The position numbers and the translations under genes are program-made. Shown here piece by piece: positions 7,871-16,045 of a stretch of 64,000 nucleotides of DNA. The stretch is taken from the NCBI GenBank assembly GCA_903922735.1, contig CAIXUZ010000060.1:175883-239882 (forward strand), written 5' to 3'. Source of the DNA: an uncultured Verrucomicrobia subdivision 3 bacterium (GTDB lineage: Bacteria; Verrucomicrobiota; Verrucomicrobiia; Limisphaerales; UBA11358). A model generated the notes under the pieces. The model did not search any database and was not told the origin of the DNA. It saw only the letters and a list, made by a program, of their open reading frames with translations. The stretch's first letter is position 1. The number at the start of each line of letters is the position of its first letter.

Positions 7871-8983
7871 GTGTTCAAATTTGCGGGAATCTTTTTTTGC
7901 GGCGTCTTGATGCTTCTGACCGGCTGTAGCACCGTGCCCACCGACAACGCTGAACCTTTGCCCGGCGAATGGTCCGTGACCAATGCGGTTCCCGCGGCCG
8001 GCGCGCCTAAAACCTCCCGGTCCGTGAAGCCAGCGGTCAGGATTGTGCCCATCCCGCCGGTTCAAACCAATGTGCCACCCTCAAAGATTTCCCAGCCCGC
8101 GCCCATCCTGGCGTGGACTTCGCTCAACCGCTGGGCGGCAGACAACAAGCTTTCCGCGCCGCGCAAGATCTCCAGTTCGCCGGTTGCCAGCTACGCCATC
8201 ACTTCGCCCAAAGGCACGATGGTTCTGGTCATCGGCAGCCGCGAGACTTCCTGGCGCGGGCTGGGGATGCACCTGGGCTTTGCGCCGGAAATCATTGATG
8301 ACCAGGTCTACATTTACGGCCTCGACCTGCAAAAAAATCTGGAGCCGCTGCTGCTGGGCGAACCGCTCGCCTTCAGCCCCAACCGTGTGCTCGTCCTCGA
8401 CCCCGGTCACGGCGGCGTCAATGTCGGCACGCACAGCCTGGTGGATGGGCGCTTCGAAAAAGAATTCACGCTCGACTGGGCGCGGCGCATCAAATCGCTG
8501 CTGGTCACGAACGGCTGGACGGTTTTTCTCACCCGCACCAATGACTCGGATGTTTCCTTGTCCAACCGCGTCGCCTTTGCAGAAGCGCATCACGCCGATT
8601 TGTTCATCAGCTTGCACTTCAATTCCGCCGCGCCGGACAAAAAGCAGAACGGCGTCGAAACCTATTGCCTGACGCCGACAGGCATGCCCTCCACGCTCAC
8701 GCGCGGATTCAATGATGCGTGGACCAACCGCTTTCCCAACAATGCCTTTGACGCGGAGAATCTGAAGCTCGCCGTCCGCCTGCACGCGGCGCTGTTGCGC
8801 GGCAGCGGCGAGGAAGATCGCGGCATCCGGCGGGCGCGGTTCATGGGCGTGCTGCTGGGGCAAAAACGCCCGGCGGTGCTGGTTGAAGGCGGCTATCTCT
8901 CAAATACGCGCGAAGCGGAGAAAATCCAGACCCCGCAATTCCGGCAAAAACTTGCGGAAGCGGTTACTGCTGCCCTCAAATGA
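7871..8983 (+). CDS. Lipoprotein N-acetylmuramoyl-L-alanine amidase (Amidase_3)
   Basis: The 370-residue protein has a lipoprotein signal with lipobox LLTGC (Cys near residue 19) and starts at GTG. After a Pro/Thr-rich linker it has an Amidase_3 domain. Zinc-site motifs are visible: VLVLDPGHGGVNVGTHS, FISLHFNSAA and the catalytic Glu in AVLVEGGYLSN. The domain cleaves the amide bond between MurNAc and the stem peptide, so the role is in cell separation or wall remodelling at the inner face of the outer membrane. Its stop overlaps the next start by 4 bp (ATGA), indicating translational coupling to the epimerase gene. Confidence 0.88.
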   Translation: MFKFAGIFFCGVLMLLTGCSTVPTDNAEPLPGEWSVTNAVPAAGAPKTSRSVKPAVRIVPIPPVQTNVPPSKISQPAPILAWTSLNRWAADNKLSAPRKISSSPVASYAITSPKGTMVLVIGSRETSWRGLGMHLGFAPEIIDDQVYIYGLDLQKNLEPLLLGEPLAFSPNRVLVLDPGHGGVNVGTHSLVDGRFEKEFTLDWARRIKSLLVTNGWTVFLTRTNDSDVSLSNRVAFAEAHHADLFISLHFNSAAPDKKQNGVETYCLTPTGMPSTLTRGFNDAWTNRFPNNAFDAENLKLAVRLHAALLRGSGEEDRGIRRARFMGVLLGQKRPAVLVEGGYLSNTREAEKIQTPQFRQKLAEAVTAALK

Positions 8984-9939
8984 AAAGTGGAAAGCACATT
9001 CTCGTCACCGGCGGCGCGGGGTTTATCGGTGCGCATCTGGTTGAGCGCCTGCTCCAGGATGGCAAATCGGTGGTCGTCATCGACGATCTTTCCACCGGCA
9101 GTTTGGAAAATCTGGCGGCGGTGAAAGCCCATCCGCGACTTCGCTTCATTCATTCCAAGATTTCCGCTTGCGGGGAATTGCCGCAACTGGCGGCAGACGC
9201 GGAATTCATCTTTCACCTCGCCGCCACCGTGGGCGTGGAACTCGTCGTCCAATCCGCCCTGCGCGTTCTGGAATCCGGTTTCAGCGAAATGCAGGTTCTC
9301 CTCCGCGCCGCCGCCCAAAACTCCACGCCGCTGCTGCTCACCTCCACCTCGGAAGTTTATGGCAAAAGCGCCAAGGCGGAGTTCAGCGAGGAAGATGATC
9401 TGCTCATCGGGCCGCCGGGACAATCGCGCTGGAGCTATGCCAGCGCCAAGCTGACGGATGAATTTCTCGCGCTCGCCTACGCCCGTGAAAAAAATCTCCC
9501 CGTCACCATCGCCCGGCTGTTCAACACCGTCGGGCCGCGCCAGACCGGGCGTTACGGCATGGTGCTGCCCCGCTTCATCGCCGCGGCCCGGGCGGGCGAA
9601 CCTCTCCGCGTCTTCGGTGACGGCGCGCAATCCCGATGCTTCGGCTTCGTGCAGGACGTGGTGGAAGCCCTGATGCGCCTGCAGCAGTGCGCCGGGGCGC
9701 GCGGCGAAATCTTCAACATCGGCGGCACGGAGGAGATCTCCATGCTGGAACTGGCCAAGCTCGTCGTGGTCGTGCTCGGCTCCCGATCAAAAATTGAATT
9801 GGTCCCCTACGACCAGGCGTACGCGCCGGGCTTTGACGACATGCGCCGCCGCAAACCGCTCGTGGAAAAACTGGAACGATTTGTGAGTTTCAAGCCGCAG
9901 ACGCCGCTCCGCGACATCATCCGATTGACTGCGGGTTGA
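8980..9939 (+). CDS. NAD-dependent sugar-nucleotide epimerase/dehydratase
   Basis: The 319-residue protein is an extended short-chain dehydrogenase. It has GGAGFIGAHLVERLL for NAD binding, STSEVYGKS containing the catalytic Ser/Thr region and WSYASAKLTDEF containing YxxxK. It ends with the substrate-binding part (GRYGMVLPRFIAAARAGEPL, VFGDGAQSRCFGFVQDVVEA). It most resembles UDP-glucuronate decarboxylase or UDP-glucose 4-epimerase-like members; the exact substrate cannot be fixed. It overlaps the amidase by 4 bp, so the pair may act together in envelope polysaccharide or wall maintenance. Confidence 0.85.
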   Translation: MKSGKHILVTGGAGFIGAHLVERLLQDGKSVVVIDDLSTGSLENLAAVKAHPRLRFIHSKISACGELPQLAADAEFIFHLAATVGVELVVQSALRVLESGFSEMQVLLRAAAQNSTPLLLTSTSEVYGKSAKAEFSEEDDLLIGPPGQSRWSYASAKLTDEFLALAYAREKNLPVTIARLFNTVGPRQTGRYGMVLPRFIAAARAGEPLRVFGDGAQSRCFGFVQDVVEALMRLQQCAGARGEIFNIGGTEEISMLELAKLVVVVLGSRSKIELVPYDQAYAPGFDDMRRRKPLVEKLERFVSFKPQTPLRDIIRLTAG

Positions 9940-9974
9940 AAGCTCTAGCCTGCCGGATGCATGCCCGTTCAGCC

Positions 9975-10751
9975 TCAAATTTCCAGCCGCACGAGAAACT
10001 CCTGCGCCAGCACTTCGTAGGCCGCCGAACCGCTGCTGTATTTGTCGTAGTAAAGGATCGGTTTGCCGTGGCTCGGCGCCTCCGCCAGCCGGGTCGTGCG
10101 CGGTATCAGGGTTTCAAACACTTTGGCCCCGAGCAGATGGCGGACTTCGCCCACGACTTCCTGCGACAGGCGGGTGCGGCCGTCAAACATCGTCATCACC
10201 ACGCCCAAAATTTCGAGGCGTGGATTGACACCCGCAGCGCGGAGCTGGTCAATCACGCGGTTCATCATGGAGATGCCTTCCAGCGCGTAATACTCGCATT
10301 GGAGCGGCACGAGAATGCCGTCGCACGCGGCAAAAGCATTCAAGGACAGAATGCCCAGGGAGGGCGGGCAATCCACCAGCACCACGTCATACCGCTGCGC
10401 ATCCCGCACCGGCTGCAAGGCCAGCGCCAGGCGGTGAAGGTGATTCTCCAACCGCGCCAGCTCCAGATCGGCGGCGCATAGATCCACTTCGCTCGGGATG
10501 ATTTCCAGCCGCGCGAAATTCGTGGGCTTGATTTTTTCGAGCAATCCGCCTTCGCCGAGCAAAACCTGGTAGGCGCTGGCGCCCTCGGTTTTTTCCACGC
10601 CGACGCCGCTGGTGGCGTTGGCCTGCGGATCGAGGTCAAAGAGGAGGACATTTTTGCCCAGCGCGGCGAGGCAGGCGGCCAGGTTGACGGCGGTGGTGGT
10701 TTTCCCCACGCCGCCTTTCTGGTTGGCGACCGCGATGACTTTGGTAGGCAC
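9975..10751 (-). CDS. parA: ParA/Soj family chromosome-partitioning ATPase
   Basis: The 258-residue protein, from the GTG at 10751 (VPTKVIAVANQKGG), has a deviant Walker A motif (QKGGVGKTTTAVNL), the DLDPQANAT switch and a Walker B stretch (DVVLVDCPPSLG). Size and motifs fit chromosomal Soj/ParA. The frame is open 17 codons further upstream, but that extension matches nothing in the family. ParB is not next to it here, which is unusual for a chromosomal parA; it may be encoded elsewhere or this could be a paralogue positioning other cargo. Confidence 0.85.
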   Translation of the reverse strand: MPTKVIAVANQKGGVGKTTTAVNLAACLAALGKNVLLFDLDPQANATSGVGVEKTEGASAYQVLLGEGGLLEKIKPTNFARLEIIPSEVDLCAADLELARLENHLHRLALALQPVRDAQRYDVVLVDCPPSLGILSLNAFAACDGILVPLQCEYYALEGISMMNRVIDQLRAAGVNPRLEILGVVMTMFDGRTRLSQEVVGEVRHLLGAKVFETLIPRTTRLAEAPSHGKPILYYDKYSSGSAAYEVLAQEFLVRLEI

Positions 10752-10819
10752 TGGGGGAATTAAATGAAATGCGCGGTGGCGTTTCAAGCGCACACCGCGC
10801 AAAAGCGAAGATTTTCGGG

Positions 10820-11332
10820 CTACTGGCCCGCCGGAACAAAGCTGGCGGACTGAAACAACGAGGCGTTGGGCTGGCCAAACAGAGTGGAAACCGGCTGGAG
10901 ACTGGTTGCGGGATTGGTGCTGGCAACGATGCCGCTGGAATCAGCGGCCACGACCAACGGCGAAGCCGACACCGAAGCCGCCGCCGTGCCCGCCGAGGCA
11001 AATTCAGCGGTGGGCAGGATGCTTTTCGCGGTTTTATCGGTGCGTTCGCCCATGACCACACCCAGCGTCAATAGCAGGCAAAGACTGGTGGCCACCGCGC
11101 CGATGAGCCCAGGCTTGGTTTCAAAAATCTGCAGGAAATGCACCAACCACGGCGCCACGGATTCGAGGCGTTCCGTCAGGCTGTGCCCCCCCCCTCCCTC
11201 CCCGGCGCGAATACGCGAAACCACCTGATCGGAAAAGTTATTGAAGTAGCCGGGCGGCGGCACTTCATGCTGCTTCAGCTTCATCAACCGCTTCAGCGTT
11301 TCAAAGTTATTTTCGTTTTTGTTCATGTTCAC
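10820..11332 (-). CDS. Putative anti-sigma or sigma-associated membrane protein
   Basis: The 170-residue protein has a charged cytoplasmic N terminus (FETLKRLMKLKQHEVPPPGYFNNFSDQVVSRI) and one transmembrane helix near residues 75-95 (LIGAVATSLCLLLTLGVVMG). The C-terminal part is Ala/Ser/Thr-rich and presumably periplasmic. It overlaps the ECF sigma gene by 4 bp. The topology and position suggest an anti-sigma factor, but I see no zinc-binding HxxxCxxC motif, so this is inference. An 8-nt G tract (11186-11193 on the plus strand as C8) precedes the helix and could allow slippage. Confidence 0.6.
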   Translation of the reverse strand: MNMNKNENNFETLKRLMKLKQHEVPPPGYFNNFSDQVVSRIRAGEGGGGHSLTERLESVAPWLVHFLQIFETKPGLIGAVATSLCLLLTLGVVMGERTDKTAKSILPTAEFASAGTAAASVSASPLVVAADSSGIVASTNPATSLQPVSTLFGQPNASLFQSASFVPAGQ

Positions 11333-11946
11333 TGCAGATATTCGCTCAAGTGACCCTGCAATTGCTGGCGGGCGTAAAACAACCGCGACCGCACCGTGCC
11401 GACGTTACAACCCATGATCTCGGCGATTTCGTCGTGCGATACGCCCTGCACATCATGCAAGACCACCACCATTCTGTGGGGTTCTGACAGCTTGAGGAGC
11501 GACTCGTTCAATTTTTTTTGCAGCTCGGCCAACCCGGCATCGCGATGCGGGGTTTTCTCCGAAATCAACGCCACCAGGTCGGGATTATGCTCGGTGTTGA
11601 AGTCCAGATCGTTCAGGCTGAAATGATGCTTATGCTTCCGCTGCTTGAGAAAGTTAATCGTCTTGTTGACCGCAATCCGATAAAGCCAGGTGTAGAAACT
11701 GGAGCCGCCTTTGAACGATTTCAGCGCCTGAAACGCCTTGATGAAGGCTTCCTGGGCGAGGTCGTTGGCGTCCTCATGGTTGCTGGTCATGTGGTAAATC
11801 GTCGCGTAAATGCGCTCCTGATAACGCTTCACCAGTTCGTCGTAAGCCGCGAGGTCGCCGCGCCGGGCGCGCTTGACCAAATCGCCTTCCAGCGTGCTGG
11901 CGGATTCATCCGGGGAGAAAATGGGCGCGGGTTCAGGCATGGTCAT
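11329..11946 (-). CDS. ECF-type RNA polymerase sigma factor
   Basis: The 205-residue protein has sigma-70 region 2 (RARRGDLAAYDELVKRYQERIYATIYH, then EDANDLAQEAFIKAFQAL and FYTWLYRIAVNKTIN) at about residues 26-95. Region 4 is at about 140-190 (LSEPHRMVVVLHDVQGVSHDEIAEIMGCNVGTVRSRLFYAR). The layout is that of the RpoE/SigW class of extracytoplasmic-function factors. The gene is in a coupled chain: it overlaps the polyprenyl synthase gene upstream by 4 bp and the putative anti-sigma gene downstream by 4 bp. The link with an isoprenoid carrier gene hints at an envelope stress role (inference). Confidence 0.9.
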   Translation of the reverse strand: MTMPEPAPIFSPDESASTLEGDLVKRARRGDLAAYDELVKRYQERIYATIYHMTSNHEDANDLAQEAFIKAFQALKSFKGGSSFYTWLYRIAVNKTINFLKQRKHKHHFSLNDLDFNTEHNPDLVALISEKTPHRDAGLAELQKKLNESLLKLSEPHRMVVVLHDVQGVSHDEIAEIMGCNVGTVRSRLFYARQQLQGHLSEYLQ

Positions 11947-12992
11947 TGAACCACCAAGGCATTGGTTTGCTGTCCGAGAAAATCCGCCAGGGCCAGCAAA
12001 CCGGACTTGCCCGGCGACGGCGGCAGCGGGATCAAGCTTTGCCGCGCCTGCTCCAATAATTGCTGGATGGCCGCCACCGAAGGCTGGAACGTTTCATATT
12101 TTTTCAACAAAGCCTTCACCGAGGTGAAATTTTCCGGCTGCCAATTTTGGATCAGGTTTTCAAGCGATTGCCGGTCCGCCGCCGCCGCGCGTTCCCACGC
12201 CAGCAAAATCGGCCAGGTCAATTTGCCCTTGGCCAGATCCGTGCCGAGCGATTTGCCCGCCCCGGCCTCGGTGCCAAACAAGTCCACACAGTCGTCATAA
12301 ACCTGATACGCCGTGCCCACCACCGTGCCAAACTTGCGCAAAGCCATCCGCTGCTCCGGCGCGGCCCCGCTCAAAAACGCCGCCAAATCGCACGCCAGCG
12401 TGAACAGCTCGCCGGTCTTCATTTCGATGACGCGAAAATAATCGTGGCGCGCGGCGGTGAAATTCCGGCGCTGCTGCGTCTGCAAGATTTCGCCGGAACA
12501 AACGGTGTTCGTCGCCAGCGAGACCGCGCGGCAAACTTCGGTGGTCGGAAAATCCGAAGCCAGCTTCAAGGCCTGCGCGAACAGGCAGTCGCCAAAGAGC
12601 ACGGCGATTTCATTGCCCCATTTCGCCGCGACTGTCGGACTGCCGCGCCGGATCAGCGCCTCATCCATCACGTCATCGTGAACCAGCGTGGCGAGGTGCA
12701 CCATTTCGATGATGACCGCCGCCGTGACATGCGATTCCCCGGGCTGGCCGAAACAGCCCGCCGCCAGCGCGACGAGGGTGGGCCGCAGGTGCTTGCCGCC
12801 GTTGTTCAGCGCATGCTCGGCGTAGGGAACGATTTGCGGGTCAAAATTGCGGGTCTGCCCGATGAGCTGCCGGGTCACCGCCTGAAGAAACGGCTCCACC
12901 GGTTCCACGATTATTTTCCAGGAACGGGCAGGGTCGTTATCGGAAGCGTGTCCAGCATTGGAACTTACCACTTTAGATTCAGCAGCCAGCAT
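11943..12992 (-). CDS. Polyprenyl diphosphate synthase (IspB/IspA-type)
   Basis: The 349-residue protein, from ATG 12992, is a trans-isoprenyl diphosphate synthase. It has the first Asp-rich motif in LVHDDVMDEALIRRGSPT and the second in YDDCVDLFGTEAGAGKSLGTDL. The GGKHLRPTLVALAAG substrate-binding stretch and the KTGELFTLACDLAA stretch are also present. The pattern is of long-chain (octaprenyl/heptaprenyl) enzymes that make the quinone side chain, consistent with mqnP nearby. The open frame upstream to 13139 is rejected, since it lacks family homology and approaches the divergent lipoprotein gene. It heads the sigma/anti-sigma operon. Confidence 0.85.
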   Translation of the reverse strand: MLAAESKVVSSNAGHASDNDPARSWKIIVEPVEPFLQAVTRQLIGQTRNFDPQIVPYAEHALNNGGKHLRPTLVALAAGCFGQPGESHVTAAVIIEMVHLATLVHDDVMDEALIRRGSPTVAAKWGNEIAVLFGDCLFAQALKLASDFPTTEVCRAVSLATNTVCSGEILQTQQRRNFTAARHDYFRVIEMKTGELFTLACDLAAFLSGAAPEQRMALRKFGTVVGTAYQVYDDCVDLFGTEAGAGKSLGTDLAKGKLTWPILLAWERAAAADRQSLENLIQNWQPENFTSVKALLKKYETFQPSVAAIQQLLEQARQSLIPLPPSPGKSGLLALADFLGQQTNALVVQ

Positions 12993-13151
12993 CGCGATGA
13001 ATTTACTTTCGCCACGCAGGCGAGTCAAACTTGTTATATTTTGCCGCCGACAAGACAAACTCATGCCACCACACCGGCCAATAGTTTGGCTTGAATTATT
13101 CACCTCAGACGGCATTATAACAGCGCGTTTCAACGTCAAATCTCCGCGCGA

Positions 13152-14219
13152 ATGAAAAAAAACATATTATCCGGGACCATTTTGGTGGCCGCCTTGCTGG
13201 CGATCATCATTGCCAGCACCTCCAGCTGCTCCAAGAAAACCGCCCCCAGCGACAACCCGCCCGCGCCGGAACCGGCCAAAGCCCCCGCTGCCGCGCCCAA
13301 AGTCGAGCCAACGAACACTATCGTTGCCGCCCCGACCAATCCTCCCGTGGTCGCGCCGCCGGTGGTGAGCAATCCGCCGCCCGTGGTGGCGACGCCGGCG
13401 CCCGCATCGGAACCCGCGCCCACCCTGCCACCCATCGCCAAACCGGTCGTGAAAGTGGTCGAAATGCCCGCCACCACCCCGCCGCCGCCGAAAAACTTTT
13501 ATTCAGATAATGCCGCCAAAAACAGCAAATGCTGCGCGGCGCTCGCCACCAACCAGAATTATTATTTCCGCGTGCGCGCCGGCTACCAGCACGTCAACCA
13601 CGGCGACAACAACGACACCTGGTTCGCCAGCGCCAAATTCTACGCCCGCCCCGACGCGCTCCGCGAACGCGCCGGCAAAAACGCCTGGCTGATTCCCGAT
13701 GCCGAGGCGGAATTGGCCCACGAATACCTCGCCAAGCCCGATGACAGCGCCAATCCCGGCTCCGGTGAAGGCATTTCGTTCCGCACCAGCTTTTTCTGGC
13801 CCTGGATGCGCTGGACCTGCCGCGAACTCTGCCGCAAGAATGAAATCTGCCCCTTCACGCAGAAACTCGCGTTCGGCTTTGGCCCCACCGCCAATGTCGG
13901 CTTCGAACAGCTGTTTGACGGCAGCGAAGCCCGCCTCACCCGCTACTTCGGCGCACGGATGACCATCAACCGCGATGGCTTCATCGAATACACCGCCGGT
14001 GGCACGGACGGTCTGGCCGGCACCCGCCAGCAGATTGCCGCCGAACTGCCCATTTACCAAAGCCGCGACCGCGAAGTGCGCTACGTCCTGCGCGGCCTGT
14101 GGAACACCGGCTCCCATAATACACCCGACGTGCTGCAAGGCGGTATCTTCGTGGAAATGCCGCTGGGCATCTTCACCACTCCGGAAAAATGGCGCGATCT
14201 TTTGCCGTTCCGGAAATAA
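13152..14219 (+). CDS. Lipoprotein with Pro/Ala-rich linker and a predicted beta-rich C-terminal domain
   Basis: The 355-residue protein starts with a signal ending at a lipobox-like SSCSKK (Cys 26). Residues about 27-115 are an Ala/Pro/Val-rich linker. Residues about 120-355 are aromatic-rich and beta-like (YYFRVRAGYQHVNHG, LAFGFGPTANVGFEQLF, LPIYQSRDREVRYVLRGLW) with four to six Cys (KCCAAL, CRELCRKNEIC) that may form disulfides. I do not recognise the family. An outer-membrane-anchored or porin-like accessory role is only inferred from topology. A strong terminator follows. Confidence 0.7.
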   Translation: MKKNILSGTILVAALLAIIIASTSSCSKKTAPSDNPPAPEPAKAPAAAPKVEPTNTIVAAPTNPPVVAPPVVSNPPPVVATPAPASEPAPTLPPIAKPVVKVVEMPATTPPPPKNFYSDNAAKNSKCCAALATNQNYYFRVRAGYQHVNHGDNNDTWFASAKFYARPDALRERAGKNAWLIPDAEAELAHEYLAKPDDSANPGSGEGISFRTSFFWPWMRWTCRELCRKNEICPFTQKLAFGFGPTANVGFEQLFDGSEARLTRYFGARMTINRDGFIEYTAGGTDGLAGTRQQIAAELPIYQSRDREVRYVLRGLWNTGSHNTPDVLQGGIFVEMPLGIFTTPEKWRDLLPFRK

Positions 14220-14242
14220 CCGGAGCCAACCGAAAAATATCA

Positions 14243-14275
14243 AACGCCGGGCTGAAAATTCAGTCCGGCGTTTTT
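14243..14275 (+). terminator. Intrinsic terminator after the lipoprotein gene
   Basis: A 13-bp stem (AACGCCGG-G-CTGA with TCAG-T-CCGGCGTT) closes an AAAT loop and runs into TTTTT. It lies 24 nt after the stop codon, before the convergent hemC. Confidence 0.85.
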
Positions 14276-14308
14276 GGTTTTAAGTGGAAGAAAAATTCCC
14301 AGCGGCAG

Positions 14309-15337
14309 CTATTTCAACTCCGCCGCAATCTGTTCGCCCAGCTCGGCCGCCTCGGCAATCGGCTTTTTCCCTTCGCCGCGCTTCACGGTTTCATCGCGGA
14401 AAGAAATCGCCTGGAGCGAAATTTTGCCGCCGGAAATCTCCGCGTGCGCGCCGACCGGGCTCTGGCAGCCGCCGCCCATGCCGCGCAAGAACGCGCGCTC
14501 GGCGGTCACCGCGTGGAAGGTGTCGGCATGGTTCAGCCGCTCGACAATCTTTGCGATGCGCTCGTCGTCCGCCCGGATCTCGATGCCAATGGCGCCCTGC
14601 CCCACGCACGGCAGCATTTCGTCCAAACCCAGCACCGTCGCCAGCAAACCGTCCGGCACCGCATCCCCCTTAATGGTGCCGTCGCGATTGAGGTCAAAAT
14701 TAAGCCGCTTCATGCCCGCGAGCGCGAGGACGGTGGCGTCAATCTCGCCGCGCCCGGCGACTTTTTGCATCCGGGTGGACACATTGCCGCGAATCTCCAC
14801 GATCTTCAAATCCGGCCGCACGGCGAGCAGTGATTGCTTCCGCCGCGTGCTGCTGGTGGCAATGGTCACGCCCTTCGGAAAATCCTTGAGCTTCAAATGC
14901 GGCTTGAATCCGCGCAATTCGGACTGGCCGGGAGTCCGGCCCTCCAGTTTTGAGTTTTGAGTTTTAAGTTTTAAGTTTTCCAGGTAGGCCGCGTCGCGGT
15001 AGATCAAAACATCGCGCACATCCTCGCGCTTGGGCGTGGCGGCGAGAATCAAGCCGGGCGGCAAATCGGTGGGCAAATCTTTCAGGCTGTGGACCGCCAA
15101 GTCGGCGTGGCCCTTGACGAGCGCCACTTCAAGTTCCTTGGTGAAGAGACCTTTCGGCAGGCTGGGGTCGGTCTTGGCCATGGAGGCCTTCTGCAATTTA
15201 TCGCCGGTGGTCTTGATGATTTTCAGCTCGAAGCGCAGCTTGGGAAACGCGGCGCGACACAGCGCGGCAATCAGGTTGGACTGCGCCAGCGCCAGCGCGC
15301 TGCCACGGGTGCAAATGATAATCGGTTTTTCAGCCAT
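14309..15337 (-). CDS. hemC: Hydroxymethylbilane synthase (porphobilinogen deaminase) with a repeat-derived insert
   Basis: The 342-residue protein condenses four porphobilinogens to hydroxymethylbilane in tetrapyrrole synthesis. It shows the start TRGSALALAQSNLI, VHSLKDLPTDLPPGL, ATSSTRRKQSLLA and the dipyrromethane-cofactor Cys in MGGGCQSPVGAHAEI (about residue 291). It is about 30 residues longer than typical HemC. The extra sequence is at about 117-150, between the conserved REDVRDVLI and the PKGVTIATSS strand. Residues 119-130 of it (LENLKLKTQNSK) are encoded by a tandem heptamer array. An expressed extra surface loop is the likely outcome. hemA lies 3 kb downstream on the same strand. 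Confidence 0.9.
   Translation of the reverse strand: MAEKPIIICTRGSALALAQSNLIAALCRAAFPKLRFELKIIKTTGDKLQKASMAKTDPSLPKGLFTKELEVALVKGHADLAVHSLKDLPTDLPPGLILAATPKREDVRDVLIYRDAAYLENLKLKTQNSKLEGRTPGQSELRGFKPHLKLKDFPKGVTIATSSTRRKQSLLAVRPDLKIVEIRGNVSTRMQKVAGRGEIDATVLALAGMKRLNFDLNRDGTIKGDAVPDGLLATVLGLDEMLPCVGQGAIGIEIRADDERIAKIVERLNHADTFHAVTAERAFLRGMGGGCQSPVGAHAEISGGKISLQAISFRDETVKRGEGKKPIAEAAELGEQIAAELK
14946..14980. repeat. Heptamer array, AGTTTTG/A type, inside hemC
   Basis: Five tandem 7-nt units (AGTTTTG twice, AGTTTTA twice, AGTTTTC) lie in the coding region of hemC. On the coding strand they read as LENLKLKTQNSK. The array has the same five-unit size as the intergenic arrays. Confidence 0.85.
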
Positions 15338-15536
15338 AATTACTTGGCCACAGATTCACACAGACAGACACAGATGAAAAGAAGATTGACCGGCACCGGA
15401 AACAAAAACGCGGTGTCAAAACGGTTTCCACCCGGAAACCATTATCGACAGGATTCCAGGTTCAGAATAGAATGTCAGCCATGAACCAGATAGGCCGCAA
15501 AAATGGTGGTCTGATTAAAGGTTAGGCGTCATTGCC

Positions 15537-15944
15537 ATGTCCCGCAACATAAGAGCATCGTTATTGTTTTTCGCCGGCTTGGGCATTGCCGTTCTCGTGC
15601 TGTATGGGCTCAATGGATTAGACCGCGAGTTGTCTGGCTTGGGAGATGGTTCGGGTGGGAAGTCGAAAACTGCTGGCACGTTCAATGAGGTTTTTGCCAT
15701 GTTGATATGTTCCTATTTTTTGTTGAGTGCGATTGGTGTTCTTATTGCCAAATCGCGAGCGGCATTAATCTCCGTGGCTGGGATATCACACAGTTTTGTT
15801 CTAGTTTCATATTTAATGGTGTTCTCTCAAGCACAAGACGGCAGCACATTTGCTTTCGGTATGGCTTTGTTTGCCGGTGCGTATTTTATCTTTTTCTTGC
15901 CATGGCTCGCCGTGTGGAATCATGTTCTTCGCAAGGCACAATGA
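15537..15944 (+). CDS. Small membrane protein of unknown function
   Basis: The 135-residue protein has four predicted transmembrane segments (LLFFAGLGIAVLVLYGL, EVFAMLICSYFLLSAIGVLI, ALISVAGISHSFVLVSYLMV, FAFGMALFAGAYFIFFLPWL). A Gly/Ser-rich loop separates helices one and two. There are no recognisable motifs. Base composition and codon choice are more AT-rich than in its neighbours, which suggests later acquisition. It stands alone between the divergent hemC and the convergent M13 peptidase. Confidence 0.6.
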   Translation: MSRNIRASLLFFAGLGIAVLVLYGLNGLDRELSGLGDGSGGKSKTAGTFNEVFAMLICSYFLLSAIGVLIAKSRAALISVAGISHSFVLVSYLMVFSQAQDGSTFAFGMALFAGAYFIFFLPWLAVWNHVLRKAQ

Positions 15945-16045
15945 TGCCGCCTAATCTCCGAGTATAGGCTGCAGATCGATTAAAAAACTTCCACGTTCTG
16001 CTCAAAGTTTAGCCAATCGCCGACAACCCAACGCGCGCCGGCGCT

